Of a stretch of DNA of 64,000 nt, positions 37,617 to 44,967 are shown one piece after another. The DNA is from Pseudomonadota bacterium (lineage in GTDB: Bacteria; Pseudomonadota; Alphaproteobacteria; Rhizobiales; Rhizobiaceae): the NCBI GenBank assembly GCA_023457435.1, contig JAEWLS010000045.1, forward strand, positions 124,001 through 188,000. The letters are read 5' to 3'. Position numbers and translations under genes: made by a program. Below the pieces are notes generated by a model, which was not told where the DNA came from, ran no database searches, and saw nothing but the letters and a program-made list of their open reading frames with translations. Position 1 is the first letter of the stretch. Each line of letters opens with the position of its first letter.

Positions 37617-38006
37617 ATGGCAGCCGGCCTCGAGATCAGAAAGGCGCACTTCCCGGGACGTGCGCCGATTGACGCGTACGGCAATGGCGGCTTTCGCTTC
37701 GCCGACATGTCGCATCGCGGCTCGATCCTGTGCCTGCCGTCCGGCATCCACGGTTGGGATCCGGCCGATCCGTTGCAGCTGACGCAAGCCGACTTCGTCA
37801 AGGTGATCGCCGAGACGTCGGGTATCCAGATTCTTCTCGTCGGCACCGGCCGCGACCTGCGGCCGCTTGGCCCCGGCCTTCGCGCGGCGCTGCGCGAAGC
37901 CGGCATCTCCGCGGATCCGATGTCGACCGGCGCCGCAGTGCGCACCTACAACGTGCTTCTGGCCGAGGATCGCGCGGTCGGTGCGGCGCTCGTCGCGGTC
38001 GATTGA
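37617..38006 (+). CDS. Mth938-domain protein (DUF498/NDUFAF3 family)
   Basis: A 129-residue protein of the Mth938/DUF498 fold, represented in mitochondria by the complex I assembly factor NDUFAF3. Family features are FRFADMSHRGSILCLPSG in the first third, IQILLVGTGRDLRPLGPGLR in the middle, and the end STGAAVRTYNVLLAEDR. No catalytic residues are known. It sits between secDF and the phytoene-synthase-like gene, overlapping the latter by one base (TGATG). That position suggests a role at the membrane, possibly in assembling respiratory complex I. Confidence 0.9.
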   Translation: MAAGLEIRKAHFPGRAPIDAYGNGGFRFADMSHRGSILCLPSGIHGWDPADPLQLTQADFVKVIAETSGIQILLVGTGRDLRPLGPGLRAALREAGISADPMSTGAAVRTYNVLLAEDRAVGAALVAVD

Positions 38007-38830
38007 TGGATACGGCGGCCCACGTCGCCGGGCTGGTGCGCGAGGCCGATCCGGCGCGGTACCTTTCCGCACTCTACGCACCGGAGACGTCGCGGCGCGC
38101 GCTTCTCGCCCTCTACGCCTTCAATGCCGAGATCGCTGCGGTGCGCGACCGGATCCGGGAGCCGGCCGCAGGCGAGATTCGGCTGCAATGGTGGAACGAC
38201 GCCATCGCCGCCGCAGAGCCGACCGGGAATCCGGTGGCGGACGAACTCATCGCGGCAAAGCAGCGGCATGCGCTGCCGGCGGCGTCGTTCCAGTCGCTGC
38301 TCGATGCGCGCATTTTCGATCTGTATCAGGATCCGATGCCCGATCGAGGCACGCTTGAAGGATATCTGGGCGAGACCCGCTCGGCGCTGATCCAGCTCGC
38401 GGCGCTGGTCCTCGATCCGGTCGCCGCCCCGGGCGTTGCCGACGCCGCGGGGCACGCCGGATGCGCGCTCGGCATCGCCGAGATACTGCGCGATCTGCCG
38501 GCTCAGCGGCACCGTCAGCAATGCCTCGTTCCCGGCGACATCCTCGCTGCGGCGGGGCTGGATGCGGCAGGCTTCCTGGCCGGTGAAACGGGTGCGGAAA
38601 GGGGCGTCGCCGCGATGGGCGCGCTGGGCGCCGAACATCTCAGGGCGTTCAGGGGGCTTGCAGCCGCGCTGCCCGCGTCGCTCCGGCCTGCGTTCCTGCC
38701 GGTCGCGACCGCTGCGCCGACCTTTGCTGCCGCGGAGAGGCTCGGCCGCCGTGCACTCGACGAGCGGCCGGCCGTGTCGCCCCTGCGAATCCAGTGGCGG
38801 ATGTTCGCGGCAGCCCGCGGCCGCTGGTGA
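38006..38830 (+). CDS. Squalene/phytoene synthase family protein (NDUFAF6-like)
   Basis: A 274-residue isoprenyl-synthase-fold protein. The first aspartate-rich motif, normally DxxxD in a YxxxAxxDDxxD context, reads YAFNAEIAAVRDRI. The second region reads ILRDLPAQRHRQQCLVPGDIL, where true synthases have a DxxED before the conserved Leu-Pro. Loss of these metal-binding aspartates argues against normal head-to-head prenyl coupling and favours a non-enzymatic role like that of mitochondrial NDUFAF6. No carotenoid or hopanoid genes lie nearby. Coupling to the NDUFAF3-like gene supports that view, though activity cannot be excluded. Confidence 0.85.
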   Translation: MDTAAHVAGLVREADPARYLSALYAPETSRRALLALYAFNAEIAAVRDRIREPAAGEIRLQWWNDAIAAAEPTGNPVADELIAAKQRHALPAASFQSLLDARIFDLYQDPMPDRGTLEGYLGETRSALIQLAALVLDPVAAPGVADAAGHAGCALGIAEILRDLPAQRHRQQCLVPGDILAAAGLDAAGFLAGETGAERGVAAMGALGAEHLRAFRGLAAALPASLRPAFLPVATAAPTFAAAERLGRRALDERPAVSPLRIQWRMFAAARGRW

Positions 38831-40240
38831 CTATTCGGCGGCGATTGCGGGCGCCGGGAGGCCGAGCCAGGCGCGGCAGTCGGCCAGCGCACGAGCGGTG
38901 ATCGCCTGACGCTTGGCTATCGTCTTGTCCTTGCCGCGCACGCGCCGGCCCTCGAACTTCGGCGCCTCGACGGGCGGGAACAGCCCGAAATTGACGTTCA
39001 TAGGCTGGAACGAGCGCTTGCCTGGCTCGTCGTCGGAGACGACGTGCCCGCCGGTGATGTGGTTGAGGAGCGCGCCGAAGGCCGTCGTCGCTGGCGGCAG
39101 GGCAGGGGCCTGGCCGAGGCGCTCGGCGGCGGCGAAACGTCCGGCGAGCAGGCCGATGGCGGCGCTTTCGACATAACCCTCGCATCCGGTGATCTGTCCG
39201 GCGAAACGCAGGCCGGGCCGTCCTTTCAATTGGAGCGACCCGTCGAGCAGTGTCGGCGAATTGATGTAGGTGTTGCGGTGCAGTCCGCCGAGTCGGGCGA
39301 ACTCGGCGTTCTCGAGTCCCGGGATCATCCGGAAAATACGCGTCTGCTCGCCGTGCTTCAGCTTCGTCTGGAAGCCGACCATGTTGTAGAGCGTGCCCAG
39401 CGCATTATCCATCCGCAGCTGGACGACGGCATACGCCTTGACCGTCGGGTTATGGGCGTTCGTCAGGCCGATCGGCTTCATCGGCCCATGGCGCAAGGTC
39501 TCGACACCGCGCTCCGCCATGACCTCGATCGGCAGGCATCCATCGAAATAGGGCGTGCCCTCCCATTCCTTGAACTCGGTCTTGGCGCCGGCGATCAGCG
39601 CCGCGACGAAGGCCTCGTACTGCTCCTTGTCCATGGGGCAGTTCAGGTAGTCCTTGCCGGTGCCGCCGGGTCCCGCTTTGTCGTAGCGCGACTGAAACCA
39701 GGCCTTGTCGAGGTCGATACTGTCGAAATGCACGATCGGCGCGATTGCGTCGAAGAATGCGAGCGCGTCTGCGCCAGTTGCGGCGCGGATGGCTTCGGCC
39801 AGCGACGGTGCCGTCAGCGGGCCGGTGGCGATGATCGCCTGGTCCCAGTCTGCCGGGGGCAGCCCGGTGACCTCCTCGCGCGCGATGGAAATGAGCGGAT
39901 GCGACTCGATCTTCCGCGTCACGGCTGCCGAGAAGCCCTCGCGGTCGACAGCGAGAGCTCCGCCGGCCGGAACCTGGTTGGCGTCTCCCGACGCCATGAC
40001 GATCGAGTTCGCCAGCCGCAGTTCTGCATGAAGCAGGCCAACCGCGTTGTTCTCCGCGTCGTCGGAGCGGAAGGAATTGGAGCACACGAGCTCGGCAAGG
40101 CTGTCGGTCTTGTGTGCATCGGTACCGCGGACCGGCCGCATTTCATGCAAAATCACCGGTACGCCGGCGTTGGCTATCTGCCACGCAGCTTCAGAACCGG
40201 CGAGGCCGCCACCGATGACATGGATTGGTCTAGTGCTCAT
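38831..40240 (-). CDS. trmFO: Methylenetetrahydrofolate-tRNA-(uracil-5-)-methyltransferase
   Basis: A 469-residue folate/FAD-dependent enzyme that makes 5-methyluridine at position 54 of tRNA. The FAD motif IHVIGGGLAGSEAAWQIA starts at residue 6, ELVCSNSFRSDDAENNAVGL is diagnostic for TrmFO/GidA relatives, and the later FAGQITGCEGYVESAAIGLL completes the FAD site. The ATG at 40240 begins right at the Rossmann fold; open frame upstream is in the divergent intergenic region and was not used. It converges with the phytoene-synthase-like gene; their ends abut. Confidence 0.95.
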   Translation of the reverse strand: MSTRPIHVIGGGLAGSEAAWQIANAGVPVILHEMRPVRGTDAHKTDSLAELVCSNSFRSDDAENNAVGLLHAELRLANSIVMASGDANQVPAGGALAVDREGFSAAVTRKIESHPLISIAREEVTGLPPADWDQAIIATGPLTAPSLAEAIRAATGADALAFFDAIAPIVHFDSIDLDKAWFQSRYDKAGPGGTGKDYLNCPMDKEQYEAFVAALIAGAKTEFKEWEGTPYFDGCLPIEVMAERGVETLRHGPMKPIGLTNAHNPTVKAYAVVQLRMDNALGTLYNMVGFQTKLKHGEQTRIFRMIPGLENAEFARLGGLHRNTYINSPTLLDGSLQLKGRPGLRFAGQITGCEGYVESAAIGLLAGRFAAAERLGQAPALPPATTAFGALLNHITGGHVVSDDEPGKRSFQPMNVNFGLFPPVEAPKFEGRRVRGKDKTIAKRQAITARALADCRAWLGLPAPAIAAE

Positions 40241-40366
40241 GCAGGGGGAATAGGCTCGCGACCTGCTCAAATCAACCGCCCGGCGATGCGCCATGCGCCT
40301 TACGGCGTCCAGCAGTGTTGCCCAAATGCAATTGTGCGCCGTAAGGTCAGTGGCTAGCGTCGCGCC

Positions 40367-40981
40367 ATGTTCGTCGCACACTTCCGCCGCTTCGGCGTAG
40401 CATTGCTTGCACTCGCGGGCACCTCGCTGGGCGGGTGCGCCACTGGCGCGGTTTCGGATCACGGCTACTCGGGGCCGATCCAGACGAAGTTCGTTGCCTG
40501 CTACGGCTATGGCTGTCGCATCGAGAAGCGCTATCCGATCACACAGACGGCTGCCGATCGGCTGGCCGCCATCATGGAGGAGGGGAAGGCGTCGCCCGAA
40601 GCCGAGCGCGAGGCGATCCGCAAGGCGGTGGCCTATGTCGAAGAGCTGTCGGCCGCAGCGATCGGTGCGCGCGACCAGGCGAAATCGCCGGTGCTTGCGA
40701 CCAACGACAAGGGTCAGATGGACTGCATCGACGAGTCGACCAACACGCGGCACGTCATGCTTTATCTCGCCTCACGCGGCCTGATGTCATACCACACCGT
40801 GCAGGACAGCGTGACCCGCGGAGCCCTCATAGACGGTCGCTATCCTCACTGGACGGCCGTCGTGAAGGACCAGGCCGGCAAGAAGTGGGCCGTCGATAGC
40901 TGGTACGAACCGGCCGGTGGACTGCCCGACGTCATGGAGCTCGCATACTGGCGAAGCCGCGGCGTCTGGGGCGAACGCTAG
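40367..40981 (+). CDS. Hypothetical lipoprotein with possible Cys-His-Asp catalytic triad
   Basis: A 204-residue secreted lipoprotein: a hydrophobic signal (ALLALAGTSLGGC) ends in a lipobox with Cys at about residue 24. The mature part has no named family that I recognise. Three segments in order look like a transglutaminase/papain-type active site: MDCIDESTNTRHVMLYLASR (Cys about residue 125), YPHWTAVVKD (His about 166) and KKWAVDSW (Asp about 178). That is the Cys, His, Asp order and spacing of bacterial transglutaminase-like cysteine proteases. It stands alone, divergent from trmFO. The lipoprotein call is firm; the enzymatic idea is inference. Confidence 0.75.
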   Translation: MFVAHFRRFGVALLALAGTSLGGCATGAVSDHGYSGPIQTKFVACYGYGCRIEKRYPITQTAADRLAAIMEEGKASPEAEREAIRKAVAYVEELSAAAIGARDQAKSPVLATNDKGQMDCIDESTNTRHVMLYLASRGLMSYHTVQDSVTRGALIDGRYPHWTAVVKDQAGKKWAVDSWYEPAGGLPDVMELAYWRSRGVWGER

Positions 40982-41050
40982 ACACAATCCAAGCTCGGAA
41001 AAGACAGGAGCGCGGCGCGCCCTTTTTCGTTTCTGCGCGTGACCAACGCC

Positions 41051-41092
41051 AAAAAAAACAACACCCGCCGGGGGAGGAGATCCGGCGGGTGT
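41051..41092 (-). terminator. Intrinsic terminator of the DUF1127/small-RNA transcript (third CUCCUCCC hairpin)
   Basis: Read on the minus strand, a perfect 11-bp stem (ACACCCGCCGG/CCGGCGGGTGT, 41061-41092) is followed by TGTTTTTTTT. The 10-base loop contains CTCCTCCC, the same anti-Shine-Dalgarno core found in the two hairpins upstream, so this element is both terminator and probable third small-RNA module. Confidence 0.93.
41061..41092 (-). ncRNA. Cuckoo/CcsR-like small RNA, module 3
   Basis: This hairpin presents CTCCTCCC in its loop and is the last of three in a row. In the cuckoo/CcsR family each module is processed from a DUF1127-containing precursor and carries the CCUCCUCCC motif in a loop. 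Here the module coincides with the terminator stem, so its 3' end is fixed near 41050. Confidence 0.75.
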
Positions 41093-41101
41093 CGTTTGGG
41101 C

Positions 41102-41136
41102 GACCGGCTTCTCGGGAGGAGGAGAAAGAGCCGGTC
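41102..41136 (-). ncRNA. Cuckoo/CcsR-like small RNA, module 2
   Basis: On the minus strand the outer stem GACCGGC/GCCGGTC and inner stem TTCTC/GAGAA enclose an unpaired CTCCTCCC loop. An anti-Shine-Dalgarno sequence displayed in a loop is the defining feature of the family. The compensating two-stem architecture cannot be explained by coding, since it lies after the DUF1127 stop. Confidence 0.85.
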
Positions 41137-41142
41137 CTATTC

Positions 41143-41166
41143 GCCGTCACCTGGGAGGAGGTAGGC
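41143..41166 (-). ncRNA. Cuckoo/CcsR-like small RNA, module 1
   Basis: The first hairpin after the DUF1127 stop (23 bases away). On the minus strand GCC-T-ACCT pairs with AGGT-GAC-GGC around the loop CCTCCC, with the full CCTCCTCCC crossing the stem-loop border. The stem is shorter than in modules 2 and 3. Confidence 0.75.
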
Positions 41167-41188
41167 TTCGACGAAATCTCTGAATTCG

Positions 41189-41329
41189 TTAGACCGACTT
41201 GCGGGCGACGAAGTGAATGTCGCCGCGGGCGATGCCCAGGTCGGAGAGTTCGCGGTTGGACAGGCGGTTCAGCTCGCTCACGGTCTCGCGGTAGCGGCGC
41301 CAGTTGCGGTAATTGCGGATCAGGTTCAT
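41189..41329 (-). CDS. DUF1127 small protein
   Basis: A 46-residue Arg-rich protein: MNLIRNYRNWRRYRETVSEL, then NRLSNRELSDLGIARGDIHF and a short basic tail. The LSxRELxDLGIxRxDI pattern is the DUF1127 (YjiS-like) core. In Rhodobacter and Agrobacterium such small proteins bind RNA and affect RNA maturation and nutrient metabolism, and the Rhodobacter gene is co-transcribed with downstream CcsR RNAs; the same arrangement is seen here. Upstream in-frame GTG (41338) is a possible alternative start. A stress-type promoter candidate lies 48 bases upstream. Confidence 0.92.
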   Translation of the reverse strand: MNLIRNYRNWRRYRETVSELNRLSNRELSDLGIARGDIHFVARKSV

Positions 41330-41376
41330 CTCGTTCACGTCTTTCGTCTTCAATCGTCTGCGTGTTTGTGACCCCT

Positions 41377-41405
41377 ACATAGTCAGTGTCCCTGGCTGGC
41401 GGAAG
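41377..41405 (-). promoter_or_regulatory. Candidate promoter of the DUF1127/small-RNA operon (sigma-32-like)
   Basis: On the minus strand CTTCCG and CTATGT are 17 bases apart. The -10 resembles the CYTATNT element used by rhizobial RpoH factors, and the -35 partly matches CTTGAA. DUF1127-CcsR operons of Rhodobacter are RpoH dependent, which makes this plausible. The start site would fall near 41369. Confidence 0.4.
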
Positions 41406-41551
41406 CGCGCATGTTGCATAGCACCATTGCGTTTTGTGCAATGCAAAAAACACGGGATTTGCCGGGTTGCGGTAACCGAACTTTAACGAAATGAAGGCGG
41501 CTAGGCGGAAGCTCTCCGAAGCGCTATGAGGAGGCGGGACGGGGCTCGAAC

Positions 41552-42676
41552 ATGGCCGGATATGTCGCCACGCTGAAGAAGGACATCGCCCGCTGGGAAG
41601 CCTCGGGGTTTGTCGACGGTGCGACTGCCAATGTCCTGCGCCGGGACGCCGAAACCTTTCCACGCGGAGGGGTCAGCTTCGGCCAGATCCTCTCGGTGCT
41701 CGCCGCGGCCCTGATCGGTGCCGCGATTCTGCTCATCATAGCCGCGAACTGGGAAGCCTTCCCGCGCATCGCGCGCGTTGTCATGATTTTCCTGCTGATC
41801 CTTGGCGGCTATGTTGGCGGCGCAATGCTCAAGGCGCGCGGCAATATCGGCTTCGGGGAGGCGTTGTGGCTTCTGGCTGCGATTTCGTTCGGAGCGGGAA
41901 TAGCCCTCGTCGCGCAGATGTACCATGTCTCGGGCGACGAGACGCAGGCGATCCTGACCTGGTGCGCCGGCACTGCTTTGGCAGCCCTCGTGCTTCGCTC
42001 AGGGCCGCTTACCGCTGGCTCGGTGCTGCTTGCCGGCGGGTGGATGATGTTCATTACGTCGGAGGCTACCTGGCTAGGCTATCCGCCGACTCTTTTCCTG
42101 GCGATCGTCGCCGTCATCTGGGCAATCTCGCTTTGGACCGAGAGCGTCGCGGCGCGTCACCTGATCCTGCTTTCGCTGATGCTCTACGCCGGGCTTCACT
42201 ACCTGGCCAGCCAGACGCTGCTGGCACCAACGACGGTGACCGTGCTGTCGATCCTGCTCTTCGCTGCGTGGGCCTTCATGGGCGATGAAGTTGAGCGTTT
42301 CGCCAAATTGGGCGAGGGCGGGGTGCCTGTGCAGGCGCTGCTCGGCTTCAATGCGGGGATGTCGCCGATCCAGTTCGAGTACCAGGACTCGCCGCAGTTC
42401 ATCTTCATTGCCATCGTCATTTTCGCCGGCGTCGTCGGCGCCCTGGTGATCGGCGGACGTGAGAGCCGCATGCTCCGCTGGCTTGCCTACGCCGCGTTCA
42501 GCTTCGAGCTGATTTACGTGTACGTCGTGCTGCTCGTGTCGATGATCGGTACGGCCGGCTTCTTCCTGACTGCGGGGCTGGTGGTCGGCCTGCTGGCCTG
42601 GTTCATCAGCCGCGTCGAAAAGCGCCTCGCGGCTCCTCCGCCGAGCGCGGCGGCCGGGCAGGGGGCTGCCGCATGA
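41552..42676 (+). CDS. DUF2157 multi-spanning membrane protein
   Basis: A 374-residue integral membrane protein. A cytoplasmic N-terminal segment (LKKDIARWEASGFVDGATAN, about residues 8-27) matches the DUF2157 head, followed by about ten hydrophobic helices, beginning FGQILSVLAAALIGAAILLI. Function is unknown. It overlaps the next gene by 4 bases; DUF2157 and GDYXXLXY proteins regularly occur as a pair and presumably act together in the inner membrane. Confidence 0.88.
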   Translation: MAGYVATLKKDIARWEASGFVDGATANVLRRDAETFPRGGVSFGQILSVLAAALIGAAILLIIAANWEAFPRIARVVMIFLLILGGYVGGAMLKARGNIGFGEALWLLAAISFGAGIALVAQMYHVSGDETQAILTWCAGTALAALVLRSGPLTAGSVLLAGGWMMFITSEATWLGYPPTLFLAIVAVIWAISLWTESVAARHLILLSLMLYAGLHYLASQTLLAPTTVTVLSILLFAAWAFMGDEVERFAKLGEGGVPVQALLGFNAGMSPIQFEYQDSPQFIFIAIVIFAGVVGALVIGGRESRMLRWLAYAAFSFELIYVYVVLLVSMIGTAGFFLTAGLVVGLLAWFISRVEKRLAAPPPSAAAGQGAAA

Positions 42677-43251
42677 TTGCGATGCACTCACGTTACCTCT
42701 GGGCCGCAGCGGTCGTCGTCGCCCTGGCGCAGATCGCGGTGCTCGGCTCGATGATCTGGGGTCGCGCCGCGATCCTGCGCAGCGGCCGCGAGGTGACGCT
42801 TCAAGTGGAGCCGGTGGATCCGCGCGATCTGCTGCGCGGGGACTATGTCATCGTCAACTACAACGTCTCGCGCTTTCCTCAGGCGCTGGTCACGGGGCCG
42901 AAGAAGGACGCCAACTCGAGCTTTCACACCATCTTCGTCCGGCTGAAGCCGGCGGCGGACGGAATCTGGCAGCCGGTCTCGGCGAATTTCGACGTGCCAG
43001 CGCCGGGCGCGGCTCCCGATGAAGTCGACATCCGCGGCGTGGTGGACTGGATTCCGCCGCAGGACTCGGACCTCGGCGTTACCTACGGCATCGAGCGATT
43101 CTATCTGCCGGAAGGCGAGGGGCTTGCGATCGAAGAGGGCATCGGGGTCCGCCCGTTCCGCATGAAGGTCGCCGTGGCGAGCGACGGCGCGCCCCAGATC
43201 AAGGCCTTCTACGACGGCGACAAGATGATCTACGCCGAGCCCCTCTACTGA
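42673..43251 (+). CDS. GDYXXLXY-motif membrane-anchored protein
   Basis: A 192-residue protein with one N-terminal membrane helix (LWAAAVVVALAQIAVLGSMIW) and an extracytoplasmic domain. The family motif appears as DLLRGDYVIVNYNVSR at about residues 54-69, with Val replacing the usual Leu. Conserved FYLPEGEG occurs near residue 138. Function is unknown; it is translationally coupled to the DUF2157 gene. Confidence 0.88.
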   Translation: MIAMHSRYLWAAAVVVALAQIAVLGSMIWGRAAILRSGREVTLQVEPVDPRDLLRGDYVIVNYNVSRFPQALVTGPKKDANSSFHTIFVRLKPAADGIWQPVSANFDVPAPGAAPDEVDIRGVVDWIPPQDSDLGVTYGIERFYLPEGEGLAIEEGIGVRPFRMKVAVASDGAPQIKAFYDGDKMIYAEPLY

Positions 43252-43356
43252 GTCGCGGCGACGAAATAAGCGCGGCGCACCGGGCAAATTCCCTTTGAAC
43301 CCTCGGGGGCTGATGATATAGAACGCCGCGCTTCGACGGGCCTTGCGGTTCGTCAG

Positions 43357-43441
43357 GCGGGTGTGGTGGAACTGGTAGACACGCAGGATTTAGGTTCCTG
43401 TGGCGCAAGCCGTGGGGGTTCAAGTCCCTCCACCCGCACCA
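43357..43441 (+). tRNA. tRNA-Leu (anticodon TAG)
   Basis: An 85-nt class II tRNA with long variable arm and encoded CCA. The acceptor GCGGGTG pairs with CACCCGC, the anticodon stem CAGGA/TCCTG encloses TTTAGGT (anticodon TAG), and the T loop is GGTTCAAGTCC. Confidence 0.96.
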
Positions 43442-43526
43442 GAATCGCTCCCGGCACTCATTCCCGGCAGTATGGACGCTCACCCGCCGCGATCCTCGCG
43501 GCGGTCAGGAAAACGAAGGTTTGACG

Positions 43527-44954
43527 ATGCAGGTCACGGAAACGCTCAACACCGGCCTCAAGCGCGAGATCAAGATCACCGTCCCGAAGGACGATATGGA
43601 AGCGCGGCTGATGAAGCGTCTGGATGACGCCAAGGATCGCGCGCAGATCCGCGGCTTCCGCCCGGGCAAGGTGCCGGTCAACCACCTGCGCAAGATCTAC
43701 GGCAAGTCGTTCATGGCCGAGGTCGTCAACGAGATCCTCAACGAGTCGACCAGGACGGTGCTGTCGGACCGCGGCGAGAAGGCCGCGATGCAGCCCGAGG
43801 TCAAGATGACCGAGGACGAGAAGGAAGCCGAGAAGATCCTCGCCGGCGGCGCCGATTTCGAGTTCTCGATGTCCTACGAGGTCATTCCCGCGATCGAACT
43901 CAAGGACTATTCCGGCATCAAGGTCACCCGGCCGGTCTATGACGTGCCCGCCGAAGAGGTCGAGAAGCAGGTGGCTGTGGTCGCCGACTCCGCCCGCACC
44001 TACGAGCCCAAGAAGGGCAAGGCGGAGCAGGGCGACAAGGTCACCATCGACTATCTCGGCAAGCTCGACGGCGAGCCCTTCGAGGGCGGTGCGGCGGAAG
44101 ACGCCGACCTGGTGATCGGCTCCAACCAGTTCATCCCCGGCTTCGAAGAGCAGCTCATCGGCTTCAAGGAAGGCGACGAGAAGACGATAGAGGTCACGTT
44201 CCCCGAGCAGTATCCCGCCCAGCACCTTGCCGGCCGCATGGCCACGTTCGACATCAAGGTCAAGCAGGTGCAGAAGCCGGGCGAGCTTGTCGTCAACGAC
44301 GATGTCGCGAAGACGCTCGGCATGGAGTCCGCCGAGAAGCTGCGCGAGGTCGTGAAGAGCCAGATCGAGAGCCAGTACGGCGCGGTCACCCGCCAGAAGG
44401 TCAAGCGCCAGATCCTCGACGCGCTGGACGAGCAGTACAAGTTCGACGCGCCATCGAAGCTGGTCGAGACCGAGTTCGAGAACATCTGGGGCCAGGTCAA
44501 CCGCGACCTGCAGCAGGCCGGCAAGACGTTTGCCGACGAAGACACCACCGAGGAAGAGGCTAAGGCGGAGTACCAGCGTCTTGCCGAGCGCCGCGTGCGC
44601 CTCGGACTGGTGCTCGCCGAAATCGGCGAGAAGGCCGGGGTGCAGGTTTCAGACGATGAGCTGCAGCGGGGGCTCTACGAGCAGATCCGCCGCTTCCCGG
44701 CGAGCCAGCAGCAGGAAGCCTTCAACTTCTATCGCGAGAACCCGTCTGCTTTGGCGAGCATTCGCGCGCCTCTCTATGAGGAGAAGGTGATCGATCACCT
44801 GATGGCGCAGATCGACGTAACCGACAAGCCGGTCGGCCGCGATGAGCTGCTCGCCGAAGACGGCGAGGAGACGGCGACCGACGAGGCCAAGCCGGCCAAG
44901 AAGAAGGCCGCGCCGAAAAAGAAGGCCAAGGCAGAAGGCGACACCGAGGAATAA
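43527..44954 (+). CDS. tig: Trigger factor (ribosome-bound chaperone)
   Basis: A 475-residue chaperone. The N-terminal ribosome-binding domain carries the signature GFRPGKVP (about residues 44-51). The FKBP-type peptidyl-prolyl isomerase domain spans about 155-245 (GDKVTIDYLGKLDGEPFEGG). The C-terminal chaperone arms follow, and the protein ends in an extended Lys/Ala/Glu tail typical of rhizobia. The ATG at 43527 has GAAGGT 6 bases upstream; a TTG 6 bases earlier is less likely. It is preceded by tRNA-Leu. Confidence 0.96.
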   Translation: MQVTETLNTGLKREIKITVPKDDMEARLMKRLDDAKDRAQIRGFRPGKVPVNHLRKIYGKSFMAEVVNEILNESTRTVLSDRGEKAAMQPEVKMTEDEKEAEKILAGGADFEFSMSYEVIPAIELKDYSGIKVTRPVYDVPAEEVEKQVAVVADSARTYEPKKGKAEQGDKVTIDYLGKLDGEPFEGGAAEDADLVIGSNQFIPGFEEQLIGFKEGDEKTIEVTFPEQYPAQHLAGRMATFDIKVKQVQKPGELVVNDDVAKTLGMESAEKLREVVKSQIESQYGAVTRQKVKRQILDALDEQYKFDAPSKLVETEFENIWGQVNRDLQQAGKTFADEDTTEEEAKAEYQRLAERRVRLGLVLAEIGEKAGVQVSDDELQRGLYEQIRRFPASQQQEAFNFYRENPSALASIRAPLYEEKVIDHLMAQIDVTDKPVGRDELLAEDGEETATDEAKPAKKKAAPKKKAKAEGDTEE

Positions 44955-44967
44955 GGGCTCGCCCGCC

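Noticed and set aside
34991..37945. 984-codon open frame antisense to secDF
   Set aside because: It mirrors the codon pattern of secDF in G+C-rich DNA, has Arg/His/Asp-rich composition, no start signal and no domain.
38006..38830. Naming the gene crtB or hpnC/hpnD
   Set aside because: Aspartate-rich motifs are missing, and no carotenoid or hopanoid genes are adjacent; the neighbour is an NDUFAF3 homologue.
41061..41092. Reading the hairpin as a terminator of the plus-strand lipoprotein gene
   Set aside because: The A run precedes the stem on the plus strand, so the U tract exists only on the minus-strand RNA.
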